From Gracilaria domingensis (lineage: Eukaryota > Rhodophyta > Florideophyceae > Gracilariales > Gracilariaceae), in contig VCMS01000096.1 of the NCBI GenBank assembly GCA_022539475.1, positions 186,001 through 250,000 of the forward strand: DNA of 64,000 nucleotides, given 5' to 3'. The position numbers and the translations under genes are program-made. The notes under the pieces were generated by a model. The model ran no database searches and was not told the DNA's origin. It worked only from the letters and a program-made list of their open reading frames with translations. This document shows, in pieces, positions 42,174 to 51,340 of the stretch (position 1 is the first letter of the stretch; each line of letters begins with the position of its first letter).

Positions 42174-43455
42174 TAACTATAGAGTGTATCTTGTCTGCAA
42201 ACATCATCCTTCGCATGGTAGTCGTCGACTCATTGAGGTACGAAGCAACACATAACAATTCCTTCATCCCAATGGGCCTCCCATCTCTTCGTATCAGCAG
42301 ATTGCAACGCCAAAACTTGGCTAATTGCTTGCACTTCGGTGCACCAGTCGCTGCCAAATATTGTATAGCTTTCAGACGATGCAAACCATCTACAATGAAG
42401 CACTTCTTCGTTAGGCGTCCCTTGTCAGTATCCCTCCCTCCCGTAGTAGCATCTTGTAAGGCCACCACTGGAGAACCCATCGACTGCAATATCTGCCGCT
42501 CCTCCATACTCTTCACAAGGGCTTCAACGTGGCGTTTACTTACTCCACGGAGTAAATTGGGCGGAGTGTCCACCAGAGTGATGTCAACAGTAACAACAAC
42601 CATCCGGTAGTGATTGAGGTTCACCTTTGGTACCTTCTGACGAATTCGTCTGTACATCTTGCTCCGAGTAGGTGTCCCTTGTGTTCCAGACCGCTCGCCA
42701 GAAACACTTGAACGTGCCATTCTTGCGGACAGAAGCACAACGTCATCGTCGTGCTGCTCCGCAGTTTCTGGTGCAGTTTGAGGTACAGATGGACCAGCTC
42801 CTTGTGCGGATTGCGCATCCGCGTCTGGAAGGGGACCTTTTATGATCTCATCTTCCTCTTCCTGCACAGCCGTCCCGTGCTGAACCGTCTCTTTCGACGC
42901 AGATGTTTCCCTTGCGTCGACAGTCTGATTCATCGCAGGAGATGCCTTTTCCGACGCAGTGGGCTTCGTAGCGGAGGTAGACTTTGTTTGACCTGTCCGC
43001 TTTGTAGCTGGGGATGATCTCGTCTCCTTATTCCGCTTCGTAACAGACGATGGACCGGCCCGCGGAGGGGCTACTGATGCGCTACCTCTCGGTGTCGATG
43101 AACTTCGAATTGTCTCCGTGCGGCTTGTCGGCGTCATCACCCCACTCATAGCGCTCACCGTTCGTCGCTTGGACGCTGGAATGCTGGCTGCCACCGGTTC
43201 CATCATTTTCTCATTCCAAGGAGCGGCCGTCCGGAGATCCTGGATGTATTGTGGAAGATCCAGGCCCTCCGCCCGGTAAGGGTAGAACTTCTGACCGCTT
43301 CGAATGATGAGAATATTATGCACCACCACAAGACCTGGGTCCAATTGCTTCCCGTTCAACTCCCGGAGTAGAACATTTCCAATTCCATGCAACAACGCTT
43401 CCCCGACTATCACCTTTTCTTCATTCTCAATATCCATCCGCAGAGAAACCCGCAT
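42154..43455 (-). CDS. ParB-like nuclease-domain protein
   Basis: First ATG of the frame at 43455 (MRVSLRMDIENEEKVIVGEA). A small ORF from ATG 43534 (MKPTLVRKRTQ) upstream ends in TGA where copy 1 has a sense codon, so the true N terminus was probably longer. The N-terminal 300 residues include a low-complexity Ser/Thr/Lys-rich linker. The C-terminal 140 residues form a ParB/sulfiredoxin-fold domain: RGVSKRHVEALVKSMEERQI, then PVVAL, then KCFIVDGLHRLKAIQYL with the GxHR-type motif. In bacteria and phages this domain binds DNA or hydrolyses nucleotides (CTP in ParB) and is often next to DNA methyltransferases, as here across the palindrome. The divergent partner begins at 44494. Confidence 0.7.
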   Translation of the reverse strand: MRVSLRMDIENEEKVIVGEALLHGIGNVLLRELNGKQLDPGLVVVHNILIIRSGQKFYPYRAEGLDLPQYIQDLRTAAPWNEKMMEPVAASIPASKRRTVSAMSGVMTPTSRTETIRSSSTPRGSASVAPPRAGPSSVTKRNKETRSSPATKRTGQTKSTSATKPTASEKASPAMNQTVDARETSASKETVQHGTAVQEEEDEIIKGPLPDADAQSAQGAGPSVPQTAPETAEQHDDDVVLLSARMARSSVSGERSGTQGTPTRSKMYRRIRQKVPKVNLNHYRMVVVTVDITLVDTPPNLLRGVSKRHVEALVKSMEERQILQSMGSPVVALQDATTGGRDTDKGRLTKKCFIVDGLHRLKAIQYLAATGAPKCKQLAKFWRCNLLIRRDGRPIGMKELLCVASYLNESTTTMRRMMFADKIHSIVSVVAIL

Positions 43456-43567
43456 TCCACCTTGCAATGATCAAGTGCTCCGCCGAGTGCGAGGAGTCAC
43501 ACTTTGTGTACGCTTTCGAACAAGAGTTGGCTTCATGTTGAACAGCTATTGCAGTGAAAGGTGTATA

Positions 43568-44493
43568 TCAACAATACGCTCGCTCTGGACGATACAAGAA
43601 CGGAGGCGAGCCTTTAAATGGCGACTTACGCTGGGCACCCCCGCTTTCGGTAGCTCCTCCCGGCGCACTGCCAGTCTCGTCCGTGTCCTGTCCGTGGCCG
43701 CTCGCACGCTGATTGTACGCTTTAGAGTCGTGGAGTTCGCGCAATGATGACTCACGCGAGCAATGGTCGCGCTCTCTAATCGTGCTCTTCAAATGCTTTG
43801 CATAGTAGTCAAGAGTACACTCATTCACTTTCATGTACAGCCTACTCCCGCCAATACACGTGGACAGCGGCGCCAAGGTACAGGCGGCCGGGTGTAGCGA
43901 AATCACTGCGCGGCGGCGTGTTTTGGGAGGTCTCGGGACGGCGCCGGAATGTGGCCAGAACGTGCCCGCGGGCATAAAATCTCATATTTTTCAAAAAATC
44001 CCCCAAAACGTGCCCGCGGGCCAGGGGGCTCGGTCGTGTTAGGGTAGGTACCCTAACACGACCGGACCCCCCCGCCCGCGGGCATAAAATCGCACATTTT
44101 TCAAAAAATCCCCCAAAGCGTGCCCGCGGGCACGTTCTGGCCACATTCTGGCACCCTCCGGAGACCTCCCAAAACACTCTTCCCGGCAGTTCCGGCAGCG
44201 ATTTCGCTGCACAGTCCGTCCACATATATCAAACTAGAGAAAACTAGTGCTTCGCACCCACTTGGTCCGCGACTATTATCACAATACGCGACCTTTGCAA
44301 TAGCTCCGAATCGCGACGTGGCCGTCACGCGACGCTATCGCACCCGCTCGAAGCGGCACGGACAACGACCTCAGAAGCGAGCGGAAACGGACACGGACGA
44401 GACTGGCAGTGCGCTGGGAGGAGCTGCCGAAGGCGGGGGTGCCCAGCGTAAGTCGCCATTGAAAGGCTCGCCTCCGTTGTTTGCGCTGAAGCG
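43568..44493. promoter_or_regulatory. Mirrored divergent promoter region with palindrome
   Basis: A central palindrome at 44031-44064 (half-site CGGTCGTGTTAGGGTA) lies between GCCCGCGGGCA blocks. On each side the same elements occur in mirror order: an inner block containing GACCTCCCAAAACAC, and an outer 85-bp block, inverted at 43607-43697 and direct at 44393-44475, containing ACACGGACGAGACTGGCAGT and GTGCCCAGCGTAAGTCGCCA. The GTAAGT in both outer blocks fits a 5' splice donor in the leader of each gene. The two divergent gene strings would therefore share promoter and 5' leader sequence and be co-regulated. Confidence 0.65.
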
Positions 44494-45849
44494 ATGAATT
44501 CCACCGATGATGGAGAGGAGATACATCCTATCTGCATGAGTGCTTCGCCTCCCGCGTTCCATGCATATGTCAGACTTTTCTTGGTTCTTCGCGATGCTTT
44601 GGCAAACAGCGATGGAGGCCCTGATCTGCCACGGGACGTGAGGTTTAGAGGGCTAATAGAGTTCTGCGCCGAGAACTATAAGGATATTCCGGAGGCAAGG
44701 AAGATGTTTGAGGAGGAGGCCACTAACTCCAAGAACCTGCAGAACTTGACACTGCAACAGCTGCGAAAGAGTGTTGTGAATAACAAACCTGTGGAGCAAC
44801 GATATCTTGTAACAAAGCTTCTTGACAAGAAGGACGGAGATGAGGACCAGAGATTCCGCGATTTTTTCTTTCTCTCTATGGATATGGGTATATACCTACC
44901 GGTGCGATGCCTGGTTAGTTATTTCATGACCAGGAGAAAGCAGGTTCTGAAGACGACAGTGTTCATGCCACCAAAAGCTGTGAACCCATTTGAGGTCGTT
45001 ATATACTTATCATACCTCGGCCACATAATGGGAAAGAACGACGACATCAGAATGATGAAGAAAAAACAACCGAAAAAGATACGAAAAGTGAACCATGCAC
45101 CATCTGTGTACACACCCACTTTTACGTCGTTCTCCAAAGACAACTGTGACCAACTGGGATTCGCTATCAGTGAGGTCGTATGGGCATGGAGTTGTTTTGC
45201 GGCTCATATTGGATACACGAACGTTCAGCACATGGTGAAACCATACATTTACATGAATATGCAGAGGTTGAAGTATACAGCGCTAGAGATACGGGAGTCT
45301 GGTTATGCCCCGCCGAGCCAGAGTACTCGATTCAACACACAGGATGTGCCACAGAGCAGTACTAGTGGATCGGTGGAGACCTTGAGTGATGAATGCGATA
45401 CAAACCTGCGAATACTGGCTAAGGAATTTTTTACAGACCTCGAAACCATATGCACCCACGATAGCCTCTATAGCTTACCGGTTGATCAGATGAGGAACTG
45501 CATAGAGTTTTCGGGGATACGGATGGATACCGTATCTGGTTCTGACTCCGGTGAGTTGCCTGCACGATTTCAGAACTTTTCGGAGTTGCTATGGAAACCG
45601 ATACAGGATATGCGTCATGCGGCAGGGTTCAATGTGGGCATTCACGCAAAACCCGATATTGAGCTGACGAAAACTCCTAAAACTTCCGGTAATGCCGAAC
45701 CTTCTTCGACCAAGTCTGCCCCACCCCCACCTCGTCGAGAGTATATGGACCTCGTGAGCTCCGATAGCGATGACTTCGAGAAGCCGGTGAATCGTGCGGA
45801 GCATGAATCTCGGGTTGCCAGTTACAACATCCAAAAGACTGGTATTTAG
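44494..45849 (+). CDS. Unknown protein upstream of DNA methyltransferase
   Basis: ATG at 44494 (MNSTDDGEEIHPICMSASPP), 451 residues. It has helical segments (FRGLIEFCAENYKDIPEARK), a Lys-rich patch (MMKKKQPKKIRKVNH), a hydrophobic stretch (VVWAWSCFAAHIGY) and an acidic Ser-rich tail with DLVSSDSDDF. No family is recognised. The TAG at 45847 is followed two codons later, in the same frame, by the methyltransferase ATG, so the two may derive from one ORF. It is an element-specific protein; roles in target recognition or DNA binding are only guesses. Confidence 0.55.
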   Translation: MNSTDDGEEIHPICMSASPPAFHAYVRLFLVLRDALANSDGGPDLPRDVRFRGLIEFCAENYKDIPEARKMFEEEATNSKNLQNLTLQQLRKSVVNNKPVEQRYLVTKLLDKKDGDEDQRFRDFFFLSMDMGIYLPVRCLVSYFMTRRKQVLKTTVFMPPKAVNPFEVVIYLSYLGHIMGKNDDIRMMKKKQPKKIRKVNHAPSVYTPTFTSFSKDNCDQLGFAISEVVWAWSCFAAHIGYTNVQHMVKPYIYMNMQRLKYTALEIRESGYAPPSQSTRFNTQDVPQSSTSGSVETLSDECDTNLRILAKEFFTDLETICTHDSLYSLPVDQMRNCIEFSGIRMDTVSGSDSGELPARFQNFSELLWKPIQDMRHAAGFNVGIHAKPDIELTKTPKTSGNAEPSSTKSAPPPPRREYMDLVSSDSDDFEKPVNRAEHESRVASYNIQKTGI

Positions 45850-45855
45850 CCGCCC

Positions 45856-47076
45856 ATGAAGGGGATATCCAGTCTCCTTCGAATGAATATGGACAAGGTG
45901 TGGAAGAGAATGAGAAAGTCATACTTTGTAGCGTACAACTGTGACATGAAGGACCTGAGGCACACACACGAAACATTTGTGAATCAGAGTGAGATTTTAT
46001 GGGGTGAGGCACAGCTTGTCCTAACAGACCCTCCCTTTAACACTCGAAGGAAGAGAAGCAAACGGAATAGTGCTCACGATTTCTTCAGTGAGGATGACAT
46101 GATCAGTACGGCTGACTTAATAAGTTCCGCGCTTCGGTCAGGTGGGCACTTCATTATATTCTGTGCCATGGCACAGTTTCATGTTTGGCACAGGATACTT
46201 TCGGAAACGGCGAGTACGGAAGATGAAGCTGGAAGCGAAGGTAAGCCAGAACTCATGCCTTCGTTTAAAGTGGATGGGAATCCACTGGTGTTCATCCGGG
46301 ATCGAAGTAATGTTGGAGGGAATCCACGGAAGTTTGGGATACAGCCCATTACGGAGTACGCCGTTCATAGGGTGAAGCGTGGATTGCGACCATCTGAGGA
46401 AGCCAGTCTTGCTTCATTTGAGGAGAACAATTTCATTCCTTCTAATTTCCCGGCTAACAGGAATGTAATAAACCGGGTGCCAAAACCGAGAGCGGGGGAG
46501 TGGTTGACATGGAGGGTAAATGAGACAGGTCGTTCAGTACCAAGTGGGCAGTACATAAGACCGGAGCAGAAGTCCAGGGAGTTGATGAAAGAGTTGATAT
46601 GTCGGTTCACAAGACCGTGTGATCTTGTCATGGACATGTTCGCGGGAACGTTTTCTACGGGTATGGCGTGCCTACCGCTGACAAGGCATAGGACGTTCTT
46701 GGGGTGCGAGAAGAACAGGCCATGTTTCAGCCATGCGAAGCACCATATAACGACTCTTATGGCCAAAGTTCTTCGAGGGGGGAAGAATGACATCGTGGTT
46801 GAACAGGAGGTGGTGGATGCTGCTTCAACGACTTATGAACGGGTTCCACATCGGGACCGAGGTCGGCTTGAATGGGAGGCTCCATTTGGACACCCCCAGT
46901 ACCAAGTAATGCCTGCACATATTACTCAGTTCCTAGGAAGATACTGGAAGGACTGGGAGTTTGTCGACAAGTGTGGACAACATACTGTAGATCTTTGGGA
47001 CGAGAAGTACCGAGGAGCTCTGAATCTAATGGATATGCATATGCTGTTGACTGTTGAAGCCAATCGCTATCGCTAA
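45856..47076 (+). CDS. Beta-class DNA amino-methyltransferase
   Basis: ATG at 45856, 406 residues. Motif IV is AQLVLTDPPFNTRR (DPPF, at about residue 57). Next come ALRSGGHFIIFCAMAQF (the following strand), a middle region with RPSEEASLASFEENNFIPSN, and motif I near the C-terminal side (DLVMDMFAGTFSTGMACLPL, ...LGCEKN). The order IV...I is that of beta-class N6-adenine or N4-cytosine methyltransferases that use S-adenosylmethionine and are best known from bacteria and phages. A C-terminal extension of about 110 residues is unassigned. The frame is intact. It lies in the same frame between an unknown ORF and a SET domain, each separated by one stop. The target base cannot be told from sequence. 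Confidence 0.75.
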   Translation: MKGISSLLRMNMDKVWKRMRKSYFVAYNCDMKDLRHTHETFVNQSEILWGEAQLVLTDPPFNTRRKRSKRNSAHDFFSEDDMISTADLISSALRSGGHFIIFCAMAQFHVWHRILSETASTEDEAGSEGKPELMPSFKVDGNPLVFIRDRSNVGGNPRKFGIQPITEYAVHRVKRGLRPSEEASLASFEENNFIPSNFPANRNVINRVPKPRAGEWLTWRVNETGRSVPSGQYIRPEQKSRELMKELICRFTRPCDLVMDMFAGTFSTGMACLPLTRHRTFLGCEKNRPCFSHAKHHITTLMAKVLRGGKNDIVVEQEVVDAASTTYERVPHRDRGRLEWEAPFGHPQYQVMPAHITQFLGRYWKDWEFVDKCGQHTVDLWDEKYRGALNLMDMHMLLTVEANRYR

Positions 47077-47635
47077 CATGTAGCATCTTCTAAGATTCGA
47101 CATCCCCGTGCTGGTATGGGGGTGTTCATGGAACATAAGATATTGGCTGGGGAAACTATCTGTCATTTTTATGGAGCTTTGGTATACACGGATCTGACGA
47201 ACCGGAATGAAAGACACTTAACGTATGGAAGTGGCTGTCTCGGAGCAACTCCAGTGCGGTACAAATTGTTTTCTATGATGATCACTGTGACTGGTTCGGA
47301 GTTTCTGCACCTGAAGAACAGACCAGACAGGCTCAGGATAGAAAGGAGAGCGAAGTCTACATTGTCCCGGCGCCTTTTTGTATCGGGAGCTACATTAACG
47401 ACGCCGGATATCATGCCGGGGATCCCGATTTATCGCAGCCCCGGTCAAAGAGGACTCGAAGTGCCAATATGCAGATGGTGGAAGCGAAGTCCGTGATACA
47501 GTTTAAGTCCGAACTTTTTAACTATGCTCTACTTCGTTGTAGAGCAGTAAGAGATATTGAGAGGGGCGAAGAGTTGTATTTCAACTACGGAGAGCAGTAC
47601 GTGTGGGACTGGGCTCTGACATTGGAGCAATAGAT
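47077..47635 (+). pseudogene. SET-domain lysine methyltransferase-like protein, frameshifted
   Basis: Directly after the methyltransferase TAA the same frame continues SSKIRHPRAGMGVFMEHKIL, then GETICHFYGALVYTDL. This is the N-terminal SET motif with its G-G-F turn. Near 47230-47290 the reading shifts to the next frame: VYIVPAPFCIGSYINDAGYH, then RSANMQMV (in place of the NHxC-type motif), then RCRAVRDIERGEELYFNYGE with the GEELxxNYG catalytic Tyr, ending at TAG 47633. SET proteins methylate lysines on histones or other proteins. One frameshift and the stop against the preceding ORF indicate decay, unless a small intron hides there. Confidence 0.7.
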
Positions 47636-47826
47636 GAGTTCAGTACCGAATAGAAAGTAAATATGCTTGTGAAAGTTGCAGCTGCCTGCAATACGCGTTG
47701 TACATGTACACTGGAGCTCTTCATCTATTTGTAACGGCGATATTTGTGACCCATTGGGCACCTCAAATTCCTAAAAAGCAGGAACTGCGGAGTCTCCCGG
47801 AATATCTGCACTATACACCCTGATAG

Positions 47827-48444
47827 ATGAGTTACTCCTCGACCTTCCCCTCTTTCCAGAACGGGGCCCTTGCAGCTCGTACGAGGCCGAATTCATCTGA
47901 TATACGATGCCATGGACGAGGACAGACACGGGAGTTGGAGCTCGGAGCCGTGCCAAGGATGGACACAGAACGCCTGCAGCCTCTCGTGTCTAAGGGTATG
48001 GCACATGAGGATAGTTCCAATAACGAAATAACACCGAATCCTGCGGCATTACCGGGGCCTGTCGCCGAAGAGGCTAGGGAAATACCGGAAGATATCCACA
48101 CTGGTGTGAATTCAAGCTCTATGAACAGACCTGATCTTTTAAATGAACTGAATTGCTTGAAAGAAAAGGTTAAGACGCTACAAGAGGACTTGATGGTTCG
48201 GGGAATTCTAGTGAAGGTCGCCCAAGAGCAGAGTACGGCTTTGAAAATTAGGCTTGAAGAGAAGGATCTAGTCATTGAAGGGCTAAGAGGGGCACTGAAA
48301 CAGGAGGGAGATAGGAGTACACGTGCTGGTGAACCTGGGCAGACAGGTCGAAAGAAGCATAAAATTGAGGCGCGACGAGTTTTGAGGGGTTGCTCGAGCA
48401 GTGTATCACAACATGCTGACGTGAGCAAGGAGAGAAACAAGTGA
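47827..48444 (+). CDS. Small coiled-coil protein
   Basis: ATG at 47827 (MSYSSTFPSFQNGALAARTR), 205 residues. The N-terminal half is Ser/Pro/Glu-rich. A predicted coiled coil of about 60 residues follows (LLNELNCLKEKVKTLQEDLM ... LKIRLEEKDLVIEGLRGAL), then a Lys/Arg-rich tail. No enzyme motif. It is the last gene of the rightward string before segment X. An antisense frame of equal length exists but has no coding character. Function unknown. The spacer 47636-47826 shows nothing. Confidence 0.45.
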   Translation: MSYSSTFPSFQNGALAARTRPNSSDIRCHGRGQTRELELGAVPRMDTERLQPLVSKGMAHEDSSNNEITPNPAALPGPVAEEAREIPEDIHTGVNSSSMNRPDLLNELNCLKEKVKTLQEDLMVRGILVKVAQEQSTALKIRLEEKDLVIEGLRGALKQEGDRSTRAGEPGQTGRKKHKIEARRVLRGCSSSVSQHADVSKERNK

Positions 48445-48575
48445 GCTTTGTCTCGAAGGTGAGTCGCTCACCCGAAATTGGGGTAACCGTGCCGAGAAGG
48501 TGGAAGACGCAACTGAGAGTGGGGAAGGGCTTATTGAGCCGGAGGAAGGTGGTTCATACATGGTTTTTAGGGGAA

Positions 48576-49468
48576 TTGCGGTATGTTTGCTGCATGGGCA
48601 TTCTTGGTGTCGTTGCTTGTGAGTTCTCGCTTCAGGACCTTTCGCGTTTTACGATGAATGGATTGCTGGTAATCTAACCGATCCTTTTCCTTCTTCTTCT
48701 TTCTTTTGCGGGTTACTAGGTCCCTCGATTTTCTAGCGCAACGTTTCTGGTTTGCTTTAATGGTACGTTCCATCGCATTTCAAATGTATCCAACGGAGCA
48801 TTGACTAACTCATTGATACTTTCTGCTTGCGTATACAGGTAAATGACTTTTGATGCCTACGTAACTCACGAGTTGCAGGTGCAGGTTCCTCAAGTAGGGA
48901 ACCATGCATCTGGGCATGGTTCCCTAGATGAGGAACGGAGAGGATGAGGCGCTTTGCGCCTCATTTTATCGGAGTGCGTATTTGTTCTACCGATACCGCA
49001 CTTTAGTGCAGGTGCCCTCTGCGGCATCTACCGCAGATTGCGCCTACACCCGCTTCATCATGGGGAAATGGTACATGTAATATAGCGAAGTAGTAGTCAG
49101 CAAAAGCGGTCAATAAAAGAATAGAAACCAATAAAATGGTATGATTTAATAATGGACATCATCTGTACTAGCAACAGTATTCCATGCGTTGCAGGGTATC
49201 ATTCCGCAGAAGGTATCGTGTAATGTGCACCTTAATGGAAACTGAACCTAGACTTCGCGAAATACCGTTCAGGTAGCCCTCGACTAAAGAACTACCACGA
49301 GCGGAATACCCACCAGTATTTACTGCACAGCGATTCTGGACGACCCAAGCAATTATCTTCAAAATTTGAAATAATTGATCTCGATATTTTTTCAAAAACT
49401 TTACTGGACGACCGTTGCCACTTTCTGGAAGACCGTCGCCAAAAACTAGCATCTGCAAGAGACAGACG
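48576..49468 (-). repeat. Terminal segment X, copy 2
   Basis: Inverted counterpart of 14997-15893, including the hairpins (48886-48965), the GGTCGTCCAG-like motifs near the tip and the CGTCTGTC terminus at 49468. It starts at TTGCGGTATGTTTGC. Marks the right end of the 16.2-kb transposon. Confidence 0.75.
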
Positions 49469-49470
49469 AT

Positions 49471-51340
49471 CAGGTTGTCCCTTCTCAAGTTTCCTGTTCA
49501 AAGGTGCAGCAATGCGAGCGAAGTTAGGGACAAATCTTCAAAACACATTGCACAGTTCTACAAAGGAGCGGATTCCCGTCTGGGTCGTAGGCGGTTTAGC
49601 CTGCCTAATGGGATCGCACGTTCTCTGGGAAACCTGTAGTTTTCCGGGCCGGAATACGTGTCCAAGGTAGTCTACAAAGGCCTGGAAGAAGAAGCATTTC
49701 TTCAGCTTCAGAGTGACTCCAGCATCCCGTAAAAGAGTCAGAACGTGGCGAACGTGCCGGAAGTGCTCTTTCACAGAGCGGGAGTAGATGATGACGTCAT
49801 CCAAGTACACCAGAGCGTACTGCCACTTGACCTTATTCAGGATGATATCCAGCGCCCTCTGAAAGGGAGCGAGCGCATTCTTCAACCCGAAGGGCATTCG
49901 CGTAAAGCGGTAAAAACCCATATGGGACGTAAATGTCGTCTTGTCGCGATCTTCTTCCGCAATCTCAACCTGCCAATGCCCACTATTGGCGTCGAGGGTT
50001 GAGAAGATGGTGGCTTCTCCGAGGAAATCAATACACTCATCCATACGTGAGATGGGGTATGCGTCCCAAGGGGTCACGGCGTTGAGCCGGCGGTAGTCAA
50101 TACAGAACCGCCAGCTACCGTCCTTTTTCTGGGCAACACTACAGGGCTTGCCCATTCAGCCTTTGAAAGTTCAATGACGCCCGAGTCCAACATACGTTGA
50201 ACCTCGAGGCCTTCCATTGCTCTGGCCTTGTGCCCAGCCCTGTAGGGAACTTGACATACCGGTTTTGAACCCGGTTCGAGTGCAATCCTGTGTAAGGCCG
50301 CGTGTATGTGACCGAGGCGGCCCGACCACATATCCTCAAAGTCCTGTAGAAGGTCGATAATTTGGCCCTTGTGGGAAGAGAATTCTTCACCAATCTGGAC
50401 CAGTTCTCGCTAGTCTTTCGCTCCCTGCGGGTCATTCTTCTCAACCGAGTCGTCGCGTTCGAGGCCCTCGCTGGATGTACCCTCCCCATCTTTAAGACGA
50501 GACCCACTGGGACCGTCTTTAAGAATTGTTAGCAAGCGAGGGGCTGGTAAAGCGAGTCCAATGACCATATTCTTGGGCATGCGAACTTCCCGATGGGAGA
50601 AGTTGCTGACGAGTACTCTAAAGGGACGGTTCGGAATGATGTTCATCACACCGTTGGCCATGAGCGAAAGATCTCGTGAGACCGTTTTCGGGTGGTTCTG
50701 CAAGAAACCCAATCCTCGTGTCTTACACGTGACTAGCACTTCCCGTTGAGTCATAGGGAGTATGGAAAGAGGTTGAGCGAGGCGGACCTTGTTGGATACA
50801 GTGTTCCGAGGTAGTTGGTCTAAGACCTTCTTATCCCCAAGGGGTCCTCGAGAAGCACTGACAATGGCCACAGGTGGTGCAGCATAAAAAGCAACCTTGC
50901 GTTCGCACGGATATATCGCACGGACGGCGGTCGATGAATGAAGTTCCCAACAGGGCATCGGCTGCCAGATTCGTGGCGAGTAGGAATGGTACGCGCTGCT
51001 CCAAATTTCCCAGTCGAGTCGAAAGCACGATGGTTCCCAGTATATTCAGGGGTTCCTTCGACGCGTTGAAAACCCGAGGGGTCGGAGATTCTTCGCATGT
51101 ATGATGTTTGGGCCAGCGCCAGTGTCTAGAATACCCAGAAGGGTTTTGGTCGTGCGCTTCGTAAGTCCCGCTTTCATATGGACTTTATAGTTCTCTCGGG
51201 TCAAAATAAAAACTGCACCCATATCGGGGCCGTCGTCCTCATCAGACCCAAGAGGACTATTACTGTGGGGGTCCTTAGAATCCCATAGTGGGTTGGATTC
51301 TGCGTCAGCCCGGGGGGTGAGGCTCGTACCTCGAGAGGAA
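49471..51340 (-). pseudogene. Gypsy G3 pol, protease-RT half
   Basis: Minus strand. Protease site GILDTGAGPNIIHAKN at about 51100-51130, then several frame changes. Then reverse transcriptase with KKDGSWRFCIDYRRLN, TLDANSGHWQVEI, MPFGLKNALAPFQRAL, the catalytic YLDD (ALVYLDDVIIYS), and the thumb and connection to PLNRKLEKGQPD, where the 16.2-kb transposon interrupts it. At least four frameshifts or stops. It belongs to a different gypsy subfamily from G1 and G2 (RT only moderately similar). Confidence 0.8.

Larger units (their letters stand above)
33282..49468 (-). mobile_element. Complete 16.2-kb cargo transposon with DNA/chromatin-modification genes (copy 2)
   Basis: The left tip CGTCTGTGTTCTGCAAAG and the right tip (complement of CGTCTGTCTCTTGCAGATG) are related inverted ends of about 14 bases. 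A second shared block, GCTAGTTTT(T)GG, lies a little further in. AT occurs at 33280-33281 and again at 49469-49470. Deleting the element and one AT joins the two halves of gypsy G3 pol in frame at QPD/NFR. Contents from left: coiled-coil gene, epimerase fragment, reductase-like gene, two HAD genes, 2OG oxygenase-like gene, unknown protein, ParB-like gene, palindrome, unknown protein, DNA methyltransferase, SET protein, coiled-coil protein, segment X. No transposase of a known family is recognised in this copy. Confidence 0.75.
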
